Source of the DNA: Actinomycetospora sp.
GTDB taxonomy: Bacteria; Actinomycetota; Actinomycetes; Mycobacteriales; Pseudonocardiaceae
NCBI GenBank assembly: GCA_025925615.1
Contig: JAICLN010000012.1
Span: forward strand, 1-22,789
DNA length: 22,789 nt
Reading direction: 5' to 3'
The position numbers and the translations under genes were made by a program. The notes under the pieces are model-generated. The model had not been told where the DNA came from. It did not search any database and saw only the letters and a list, made by a program, of their open reading frames with translations. This document shows, piece after piece, positions 14,848 through 21,591 of the stretch (the first letter of the stretch is position 1; every line of letters starts with the position of its first letter).

Positions 14848-15285
14848 GTGCTCGCTCCCGACTTCTTCCCCACCCTCTTCGGCAACATCGGCCTGATCGC
14901 GCTCTACGCGGTGATCGGCGCGGTGCTCATGTACGCCGGCTACTTCGCGATCGACCTCACGACGCCGGGCGACCTGCGGGGGCTGGTGCGCGAGGGCCGA
15001 CCCAACGCGGTCGTCGTCTCGGCCGCGGGCCTGGTCTCGATGGCGCTGATCGTGGTCGTCGCGATCTACATCTCCGGCGGCGGCCTGCTGACCGGCGTGA
15101 TCAACACCGTCGTCTACGGGCTCGTCGGGATCATTGCTCAGGTCCTCGTCGTCCGCGGCCTCGAGGCGGTCTCGCGGCTGGACGTCGGCGCCTGCCTGCA
15201 CGACGAGTACTACACCCCGGTCTCGGCCATGATTGCCGGGATGCACCTGGCGCTGGGGCTCGTCGTGGCGGTCGCGATCGTCTGA
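14848..15285 (+). CDS. DUF350 family (YjfL-like) integral membrane protein
   Basis: A 145-residue polytopic membrane protein. Four hydrophobic segments are visible (about 14-36, 54-76, 80-102 and 124-145). The first loop FAIDLTTPGDLRGLVREGRPNAVVVSAAGLVSMALIV and the segment VINTVVYGLVGIIAQVLVVRGLE match the DUF350 repeat pattern, where each half begins with an amphipathic stretch followed by a small-residue-rich helix. In E. coli yjfL (DUF350) is next to yjfM (DUF1190) and yjfC (GSP synthase family), the same trio as here. GGAGG (14838-14842) precedes the GTG by five bases. Function is unknown; a membrane platform or channel for the adjacent ligase system is an inference. Confidence 0.88.
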   Translation: MLAPDFFPTLFGNIGLIALYAVIGAVLMYAGYFAIDLTTPGDLRGLVREGRPNAVVVSAAGLVSMALIVVVAIYISGGGLLTGVINTVVYGLVGIIAQVLVVRGLEAVSRLDVGACLHDEYYTPVSAMIAGMHLALGLVVAVAIV

Positions 15286-15322
15286 CCAGGGTGTCGCGGT
15301 CCGGGCGGGTCGGACCGTTCCC

Positions 15323-15328
15323 TACGCT
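15323..15328 (+). promoter_or_regulatory. Putative -10 hexamer (TACGCT) for the arabinosyltransferase gene
   Basis: TACGCT lies 36 bases before the ATG at 15365, leaving a short leader that includes the strong GGAGGAGG site. Confidence 0.35.
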
Positions 15329-15364
15329 CCTCCACGGGCGGCACCGGGCCGCGGAGGAGGTGCG

Positions 15365-18300
15365 ATGGCCGCGGGCACGACCCTCGGGTCACCCACCACG
15401 TCCGGGCCGGACGAGGGTGACACCCCGGAGCCCGGCCGGCCCGCGTACCTCGGCGGGCGCTCGCGCCTGCTCGTGGCGCTCGGCGCGCTCGCGGTCGTGC
15501 TCGCCGTGGCCGCCGCGCTGGCCCCCGTCGTCGTCTCGACCCCCACCGTCGTCTGGCCCCCGGCCGGGCGGCCCGCCACGTCCACCACCCTCGCGCTCGC
15601 CCCGCCCCGCCCGCTCTCCTTCGACGCCACCGTCCCCTGCGCGGCGCTGGCCGGCCCCGGCCCCGTCGAGGGCCTGCGGACCGTGCCCCCCGGCGGGTCG
15701 CGCGGCCTGGTCGTGGCCGCCGGCGGCGAGGGCGCCGCGCGCCGGGTGACCATCGACCTCGACGGGGCGCGCCTCGTGGACGCCCCGCTCGGGACGGCGC
15801 CGTGCACCTGGACCGTCGCGGTGACCGCGGGCCGGCCGCCGCGCGTCGCGCGGGACGGGGCGCCGGTGCCGCCGGCCTGCGGGGCCTGCGCCGACGTCGA
15901 GCCGCCCCAGGTGACGCGGCTGTCCACCGGCCGGGAGGGCACCCCCGGGCTCGGCGTCACCCTGAGCCCGGACGACCGCTACGACTCCTCGCCGTCGACG
16001 CTCAAGACGACGCTGCTGCTCGCCCAGCTCCTGGTCCTCGCCGCGATGGTGGCGGTCCTCGCCGAGGAGGCGATCCGGCGCAGCCGCCCCCGGCGCGGCC
16101 CGCCCGCCCTCGCCGCGCGGCTGGCGGCCCGGCTGCGGTCCGGCCTGGCCCGCGTCCGGGCGCACGCCTCGCCCGCGGACGCCCTCGTCGTCGTGGTCTC
16201 CGGGGTGTGGGCCGTCATCGGCCCGACGAACTTCGACGACTCCTGGTACCCGCTGATGGCCCGGGCGGCCGAGCGCACCGGGACCATGGCCAACGCGGTC
16301 TACATGTGGAACGCGACCGAGAGCCCCTTCGTCGCCTCGCAGTACCTCGTCGGGGCGTGGGGCGCCCTCGGCGGCTGGTCGCTGCTGTGGCTGCGCCTGC
16401 TCGCGGTCCTGCTCGGCCTGCTCGCGTGGGCGGGACTGCGCGTCTACACCGTGCTCGCCCTGCAGGGGACCGGGGTGCGCGACGCGAAGGTGCCGTGGGC
16501 GCTGCTCGTCGCGCACCTGCTCTGGTGGCTGCCCTACGGGCTCACGCTGCGCCCCGAGCCGCTGATCGTGCTGCTCTCGGTCATCGTGCTCGTCTGCGGG
16601 CAGCTGGCCCGGCGGTGGGGCGGGGCCGGCGCGGTCGGGGCCGTCGCGGTGGGCGTCGGGGCCGCGGCGATCTCCGTGACGTGCTCGCCGACCGGCCTCG
16701 TCGCGATCGCCCCGCTGATCGTCGACGCACCCCGGGCGTGGACGTGGCTGCGCGCCCAGTGGCCGCGGCACCGGTGGCCGGCGCTGGCCGCGATCGCGGT
16801 CGTCGTCGCGGCCGCGGGCATCGCGGTGCCCGTCGGGCTCGCGGACGCCTCGATCGGCGACGTGCTCGAGGCCCAGGCCGTGCACTCCTGGTACTACGCG
16901 ACCGTCCCCTGGTACGACGAGCTCGTCCACTACCAGACCCTGCTCAACCCCGGGGTCACGCCGTGGGCGCGCCGGGCGCCGGTGCTGATCACCCTCGCCG
17001 TCCTCGTCGTCGCCGCGGTCTCCAGCGGGTGGCGCGACGAGCAGGACCCGCTGCGGCGCCTCCTGCTCACCAACGCCGCCACCACGGGCCTCGCGTTCGC
17101 CCTGCTCTCGATCAGCCCGACGAAGTGGGTCCTGCACTTCCCGGCCGTCGCCGCGTCCGGGACCGTGCTCGTCGCGGTCGCCCTGCTGCGGGCCGCGCTG
17201 CCGCGCCACGAGCGAGCACTTGCGACCGCGGCCAGCGTCGGGGTGCTCATCATCGGCGCGGCGGTGACGTTCGCGGGTCTCAACCTGTGGCGGCCGTTCT
17301 CCGACCGCGGCCAGCCCTTCGGTCCGCATGCGGTCCCCGACCTCACCCGCTCCGAGCAGGGCCTGCTCGCCCCGCACGTCGGCGACGTCTACCTGCGCAA
17401 CCCGCTGATCTGGATCGCGGTCGCGCTCCTGGCCGCCTGGTGGGGCCGCTCCCGCCTGGCGCCGCGCGCCCCGCGTCCCTCCCCCGCCCGCGCGGTCCTC
17501 GTCGCCGCCTGCCTCGCCGTCGTCGTCGGGCTCGTCGGGGTGTTCGTCCTCGCGCCGCTGCGCCAGTACCCGGGCTGGACGGTCGCGCTCGGCAACGTCC
17601 ACGATGCGGTGCGCTCCTCGGCGTGCGGGCTGGAGAACGAGGTGTCGGTGCTGCGGCCCGCGCCCACGCCGCTCGGGGCGCCCACGCCCGCCGTGCTCAC
17701 CGGGGACTTCGCCACCGCCGCCGGCAGCCCCGTCCCCCGTCCGGTGCCCGGCCTGGGCACGGTCTGGCACACCGACGGCCCCGAGGTCTCCGGCACGGGC
17801 TCGCTCGACTCGGGCTGGTACCCGCTGCCCGCCGACGCCGGACACCCCGCGGCCGCCGGTGACCCGTGGCCCGGGGCCACCGACGTCGTCGTCCCCGTCC
17901 TGGCCGCCTCCGACCACGACCTCGCGATCCGGGCCGCGATCCGGCTCGAGATCGCGACCGGGCCGGTCGGGGCCCCGACGTCGGTGACCAGCGAGAAGAT
18001 CGGCCTCTCGCCGGTCGCCGACGAGCGCACCTGGCAGCAGATCCCGATCTCGCTGGTCGGCCGGCCCGGCCCCCCGACGGCGGTGCGCGTGGTCGTGACC
18101 TCCCCGTCCGGGGTGATCGCCGTCGCGCAGCCCTGGATCGGGGGCGCGCGGCCGATCCGGGAGGTCCTCGCGCCGGGGGGAGACACCGCGCAGCGGAGCT
18201 CGACCATCGACCCCGACGGGACGGCCGTCCCGGTCCGGGCCGACCAGATGACGTCCGCGTTCTGGCCGTGCGTGGACCAGCAGTTCGTCGCCGACGGCAT

Positions 18301-18619
18301 CGCGCCGCCGACCCGCTACCGGATGCAGGCGGGCGAGGACCTCGGCGAGAAGTACACCGGCCTCTGGACCGACAACACCCTCGGCGGCGTGTGGCGCGGG
18401 GAGGACCTGGAGTCGACCTACCTCCGGCTCCCGACGTCGGTCCCGGCCGGCGGTCCGGCGGCCCGTCCCTGGGGGTCGGTCGACCTCGTGGTGCACGACC
18501 TGCCGACCGGCGGGACCACCCTCGTGCCTGGCCGGACCACCCGATCGGGTCTCGCCCGGCAGCCCACGATCGCCCGGGAGTCCTACGCGGGCGTCGAGTT
18601 CCAGGGCGCCGACGGCTGA
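15365..18619 (+). CDS. EmbC-family arabinosyltransferase (GT-C, GT53)
   Basis: A 1084-residue membrane glycosyltransferase of the EmbA/B/C family, which builds the arabinan of arabinogalactan or lipoarabinomannan from decaprenyl-phosphoarabinose on the outer face of the membrane. Length equals that of mycobacterial Emb proteins. One membrane helix (33-55) is followed by an extracytoplasmic N-terminal domain (about 60-210). After a second helix (217-233), the NFDDSWYPLM segment places Asp291-Asp292 where the catalytic aspartate of EmbC lies (Asp299 in M. tuberculosis EmbC, from memory). Many helices follow to about residue 745, then a C-terminal soluble carbohydrate-binding-like domain with paired Trp/Tyr-rich blocks (GSLDSGWYPLP, WPCVDQQFVADGIAPP, GLWTDNTLGGVWRGEDLESTYLRLP). 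ATG 15365 has GGAGGAGG four bases upstream. I cannot decide between EmbA, EmbB and EmbC. Confidence 0.95.
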   Translation: MAAGTTLGSPTTSGPDEGDTPEPGRPAYLGGRSRLLVALGALAVVLAVAAALAPVVVSTPTVVWPPAGRPATSTTLALAPPRPLSFDATVPCAALAGPGPVEGLRTVPPGGSRGLVVAAGGEGAARRVTIDLDGARLVDAPLGTAPCTWTVAVTAGRPPRVARDGAPVPPACGACADVEPPQVTRLSTGREGTPGLGVTLSPDDRYDSSPSTLKTTLLLAQLLVLAAMVAVLAEEAIRRSRPRRGPPALAARLAARLRSGLARVRAHASPADALVVVVSGVWAVIGPTNFDDSWYPLMARAAERTGTMANAVYMWNATESPFVASQYLVGAWGALGGWSLLWLRLLAVLLGLLAWAGLRVYTVLALQGTGVRDAKVPWALLVAHLLWWLPYGLTLRPEPLIVLLSVIVLVCGQLARRWGGAGAVGAVAVGVGAAAISVTCSPTGLVAIAPLIVDAPRAWTWLRAQWPRHRWPALAAIAVVVAAAGIAVPVGLADASIGDVLEAQAVHSWYYATVPWYDELVHYQTLLNPGVTPWARRAPVLITLAVLVVAAVSSGWRDEQDPLRRLLLTNAATTGLAFALLSISPTKWVLHFPAVAASGTVLVAVALLRAALPRHERALATAASVGVLIIGAAVTFAGLNLWRPFSDRGQPFGPHAVPDLTRSEQGLLAPHVGDVYLRNPLIWIAVALLAAWWGRSRLAPRAPRPSPARAVLVAACLAVVVGLVGVFVLAPLRQYPGWTVALGNVHDAVRSSACGLENEVSVLRPAPTPLGAPTPAVLTGDFATAAGSPVPRPVPGLGTVWHTDGPEVSGTGSLDSGWYPLPADAGHPAAAGDPWPGATDVVVPVLAASDHDLAIRAAIRLEIATGPVGAPTSVTSEKIGLSPVADERTWQQIPISLVGRPGPPTAVRVVVTSPSGVIAVAQPWIGGARPIREVLAPGGDTAQRSSTIDPDGTAVPVRADQMTSAFWPCVDQQFVADGIAPPTRYRMQAGEDLGEKYTGLWTDNTLGGVWRGEDLESTYLRLPTSVPAGGPAARPWGSVDLVVHDLPTGGTTLVPGRTTRSGLARQPTIARESYAGVEFQGADG

Positions 18620-18772
18620 GACGCCGGCTCGGCGCCCGACTCCTCCCCGGGTGTCCGGATCAGGCCGAGGGGTTGACGCGTAGTGGTCACCCCGGCGAGG
18701 GGGGCCAGATGGCCCTCGTCATCATGGGTTGCCTCGCGCCGTCGTCCGCGGCGCCCACCGGAGAGGGGGACC

Positions 18773-19999
18773 ATGTCCGGTTCCACGGACGTCGCGGTGG
18801 TCGGTGCCGGCCCGTACGGGCTCGCCGCGACCGCGTTCCTGCGTCACCAGGGCACGTCGACCCACACCTTCGGCGAGGTGATGGGTTCCTGGCGCCACCA
18901 GATGCCGCGCGGCATGATCCTGCGCTCCAAGGAGCGCGCCTCGTCGATCGCGCACCCGGTGCCCGGGCACACCATCACCGCCTGGGCCCGCGCCCACGAC
19001 GTGGCGCTCGACAACCCGGCGACGCTGCAGCACTTCCTGGACTACGGCGACTGGATCGCCGAGCGCATCGTCCCGGACCTCGACCACCGCCGCGTGGACC
19101 AGGTCGTCCGCGAGGGGTCCGGCTTCTCGGTGCACCTCGACGACGGCGACCGGATGCACGCCGAGCGTGTCGTCATGGCCGTCGGGCTGCGCAACATGGA
19201 GCGCTCGGTGCCGGAGCTGGACGGACTCCCCGAGGGCGCCGTCTCGCACGTCGCGCACCACGAGGACCTCTCGACGTTCGTCGGCCGGCGCGTCATCGTC
19301 GTCGGGCTCGGGCAGAGCGCGCTGGAGAACGCGGCGATCCTCGCGGACCACGGCGTGGACATCTCGGTCCTCGCCCGGGCGAAGGCCCCGCACTGGCTCG
19401 GCCCGCACAAGCCGAAGGGGTCCCCGCCGCCCACGTTCCGCGAGAAGTGGCGCGTGCCCCCCACGGACGTGGGCGGGCGCGCGACCGGCTGGCTCGCCGC
19501 GGCCCCCGAGACCTACCGGCGCCTGCCCGAGCGGCTCCAGCTCGAGGTCCGCCGCCGCTGCCTGTTCCCGGCCGGCTCGCACAACCTGCGCGTCCGGCTC
19601 GAGAAGGTGCCGTTCCACCTGGGGCAGGGCATCCGCTCCGCCGAGTTCACCGGCGGCGAGATCGTCCTGACGCTGGCCGACGGCTCGACGCTGCGGGCCG
19701 ACCACGTCATGGTCGGCAGCGGCTACGACGTCGACGTCACCCGCTACGACCTGCTCGACAAGGAGCTGCTCGGCGAGCTGACGCTCCTCGACGGGTCGCC
19801 GAAGCTCGGCAAGGGCTTCGAGTCCTCGGTCCCCGGGCTGCACTTCCTCGGGGCGCCGGCCGTGCGGTCCTTCGGTCCGGTGAACCGCTTCGTCACCGGC
19901 ACCTGGTACGCCGCGCCGGAGCTCGCCCGCCGCATCGCCGGCAAGCGGGGCCCGACGCTGCGGGTCGCCTACCCCGTGGGCTCGCACGCGATCGCCTGA
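18773..19999 (+). CDS. FAD/NAD(P)-binding oxidoreductase, flavin monooxygenase-like
   Basis: A 408-residue cytoplasmic flavoprotein with two dinucleotide-binding sites: an FAD site at the N-terminus (AVVGAGPYG, 8-16) and an NAD(P)H site in the middle (VIVVGLGQSALENA, 174-187). The segments between them (FGEVMGSWRHQMPRGMILRSKERASSIAHP) resemble class B flavin monooxygenases and the SidA/IucD N-hydroxylase group, and a C-terminal block (VPGLHFLGAPAVRSFGPVNRFVTGTWYAA) closes the FAD fold. The substrate is unknown; N-hydroxylation, Baeyer-Villiger chemistry or simple reduction are all possible. ATG 18773 has a purine-rich GAGAGGGGGA directly upstream. The 153-base gap before it contains TTGACG (18673-18678), a possible -35 without a clear partner. 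It stands alone between the arabinosyltransferase and the inverted repeats. Confidence 0.87.
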   Translation: MSGSTDVAVVGAGPYGLAATAFLRHQGTSTHTFGEVMGSWRHQMPRGMILRSKERASSIAHPVPGHTITAWARAHDVALDNPATLQHFLDYGDWIAERIVPDLDHRRVDQVVREGSGFSVHLDDGDRMHAERVVMAVGLRNMERSVPELDGLPEGAVSHVAHHEDLSTFVGRRVIVVGLGQSALENAAILADHGVDISVLARAKAPHWLGPHKPKGSPPPTFREKWRVPPTDVGGRATGWLAAAPETYRRLPERLQLEVRRRCLFPAGSHNLRVRLEKVPFHLGQGIRSAEFTGGEIVLTLADGSTLRADHVMVGSGYDVDVTRYDLLDKELLGELTLLDGSPKLGKGFESSVPGLHFLGAPAVRSFGPVNRFVTGTWYAAPELARRIAGKRGPTLRVAYPVGSHAIA

Positions 20000-20020
20000 C
20001 CCGGAGGGCCCGCCCGTCCC

Positions 20021-20075
20021 GAGCGAACGGCCCGTTCGCTGCTTCTACTGCAGCGAACGGGCCGTTCGTGCGTTC
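20021..20075. repeat. Long inverted-repeat element, copy 1
   Basis: A 55-base unit: arm, seven-base loop TTCTACT (20043-20049), arm, plus a TGCGTTC tail. CGAACGGCCCGTTCGCTGC (20024-20042) pairs perfectly over 19 bases with GCAGCGAACGGGCCGTTCG (20050-20068), and each arm is itself nearly palindromic. It lies 21 bases after the stop of the flavoprotein gene, in a convergent gap, so it may act as a terminator or be a dispersed genomic repeat. Confidence 0.85.
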
Positions 20076-20095
20076 GGCCACCCAGGCCGCTCCGG

Positions 20096-20150
20096 GAGCG
20101 AACGGCACAGTCGCTGCTCTCGGCGCAGCGAACGGGCCGTTCGTGCGTTC
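20096..20150. repeat. Long inverted-repeat element, copy 2
   Basis: Second 55-base unit with the same layout (22-base arm, seven-base loop TCTCGGC at 20118-20124, 26-base arm and tail). The right arm and tail are identical to copy 1 (20125-20150 versus 20050-20075). The left arm (20096-20117) has three substitutions that break the middle of the stem. The copies are spaced 75 bases apart, with a 20-base linker. Confidence 0.85.
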
Positions 20151-20163
20151 CGGGCGGACGGGC

Positions 20164-21438
20164 TCAGCGGAGCCGGCGGGCCCGCGGGACCCAGGTGCGG
20201 GCGAACCGCCGCAGGACCGGGGTCGTGCGGCCGACGAGCATCGGCAGGACCGGCAGCGGGTCGTCGAGGGCGAACCAGCCGTGCTCGGTCGACGGCGCGC
20301 GGCCGTCCGGGGCCGGCCCGTCGGTGCGGTCCCCGCGGTAGGCGACGCGGGCTGCGTAGTCGAAGTCCTCGACGACGAACGCCCGCCCCTCGGGGAACGG
20401 GGCCCGCGGCGCCGGACGGCCGGTGAGGGCGAGGTGCTGGGCGCGCACGACGTCGAGGCCGGCCGAGTCCTCGAAGAGCCGGAACTGGGCGCCGACGCGC
20501 GGGTTGAAGTCGACGAGCTTGTAGCGCCCGTCGCGCAGGTCCCGCCGCCAGTCGAGGTCGGCGATCCCGCGGAAGCCCACGGCGTCGAAGAGCCGGCGGG
20601 AGAGGGTCGCGAGCTCGTCGTTCCAGCGGGCCCGGCCCGCCGTCGTGAACCCGGCGTGCGGCGGCCACGAGCGCACCTTCACCCCGGTGAACAGCGTGGC
20701 GTCCTCCGCCGCGCCCGGGCCGGGCCACCAGGCGTGCACGACCCAGTCCTCGGCGGTCTCGCGCGGCAGGTACTCCTGCAGGATCACCGACGGGTCGTCG
20801 TCCCAGTCGAGCGCCATCGCGCGCAGCCGGTCGGGGTCCTCGACGACCGTGGAGGAGCGGACCGTCGGGTGGCGGTGGCGCTCGAAGGGGTGGCGGCTCT
20901 TGACGACGACGGGGAACGCGCCGGTCGCGGCGTACTCCTCGACCTCGGCGAGGGTCTCCGGGAACACCGTCATCGGCGTCGGGATGCCGTGCTCGGAGCA
21001 GGCCCGGTGCAGGCCCTCCTTGCTGGCGACCCGGCGCGGGAGGCCCGGGTCGTCGCAGCGCGGGAAGAGGAAGTCGTCGGACAGGCCCGGCTCCGCGGCC
21101 AGCTCGGAGACCACCGCGGCGGCCTCGTCGTCGGTCGTCACGAGCACCGCCGGCCGGCCGATCGCCTTCGCGATGCCGTGCAGTCCCTCGGCGAGCTCGG
21201 CGGGGTCCTCGCTGCCGGTGGTCGGCCACGAGAACCGGCCCCGCAGGTGGCGGGAGCAGGCCGCCGGGGTGAACCGGCCCTCGGTGACCGCGTAGACGTC
21301 GACCCCGCACCGGCCGAGGCTGCGCACGACCCCGACGCCGCCGTGGTGCAGCGGGTAGTTGCCGAGCTTGAGCAGCAGGGCCGGCACCGAGCGGTCCAGC
21401 TCCACCCGCTCCCGGGCCCCGCGCGTGTCGATCAGCAC
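20164..21438 (-). CDS. ATP-grasp domain ligase (carboxylate-amine ligase-like)
   Basis: A 424-residue soluble ATP-grasp enzyme expected to activate a carboxylate with ATP and join it to an amine or other nucleophile. A pre-ATP-grasp Rossmann-like domain (about 18-110, LLLKLGNYPLHHGGVGVVRSLGRCGVDVYAV) precedes the ATP-grasp core: Lys140 in SKEGLH, Lys180 in FPVVVKSRHP, the hinge QEYLP (221-225), and the magnesium-binding LVDFNPRVG with Asp310, Asn312 and Arg314. A C-terminal helical part follows. The GTG start is supported by GGAGGGGG about 7 bases upstream, and a TACGCT hexamer (complement of 21469-21474) lies further upstream. It is divergent from a GT2-GT4 glycosyltransferase across 153 bases, and similar ATP-grasp genes occur with surface-polysaccharide genes, so attachment of an amino acid to a glycan is possible. 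Substrate not determined. Confidence 0.88.
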   Translation of the reverse strand: MLIDTRGARERVELDRSVPALLLKLGNYPLHHGGVGVVRSLGRCGVDVYAVTEGRFTPAACSRHLRGRFSWPTTGSEDPAELAEGLHGIAKAIGRPAVLVTTDDEAAAVVSELAAEPGLSDDFLFPRCDDPGLPRRVASKEGLHRACSEHGIPTPMTVFPETLAEVEEYAATGAFPVVVKSRHPFERHRHPTVRSSTVVEDPDRLRAMALDWDDDPSVILQEYLPRETAEDWVVHAWWPGPGAAEDATLFTGVKVRSWPPHAGFTTAGRARWNDELATLSRRLFDAVGFRGIADLDWRRDLRDGRYKLVDFNPRVGAQFRLFEDSAGLDVVRAQHLALTGRPAPRAPFPEGRAFVVEDFDYAARVAYRGDRTDGPAPDGRAPSTEHGWFALDDPLPVLPMLVGRTTPVLRRFARTWVPRARRLR

Positions 21439-21468
21439 CAGGCAACCCCCTCCGACGCGTCGCGGGCG

Positions 21469-21474
21469 AGCGTA
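21469..21474 (-). promoter_or_regulatory. Putative -10 hexamer (TACGCT) for the ATP-grasp ligase gene
   Basis: TACGCT on the minus strand, 30 bases before the GTG at 21438, leaving a short leader with the GGAGGGGG site. Confidence 0.35.
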
Positions 21475-21591
21475 GACGGGCGTGACCGGGGTCTCCGCCG
21501 CAGGCCCGGGAGGCCGCGGCGGGGGCTCCGGGCACCGCGTGCCACGATCGCCGGCATCCCGCCGTGGCGGGCCGACCGCGGGGAGGCGACG

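Noticed and set aside
15389..18496. 1035-codon minus-strand open frame
   Set aside because: Antisense to the arabinosyltransferase gene; composition is Arg/Gly/Asp-rich with no recognisable domain.
18711..18772. Small upstream open frame starting ATG 18711 before the flavoprotein gene
   Set aside because: No ribosome binding site, and the frame continues into the flavoprotein gene out of phase; nothing supports translation.
20021..20150. CRISPR-like array
   Set aside because: Only two units, strongly palindromic throughout, with a short 20-base linker and no cas genes; an inverted-repeat element explains it better.
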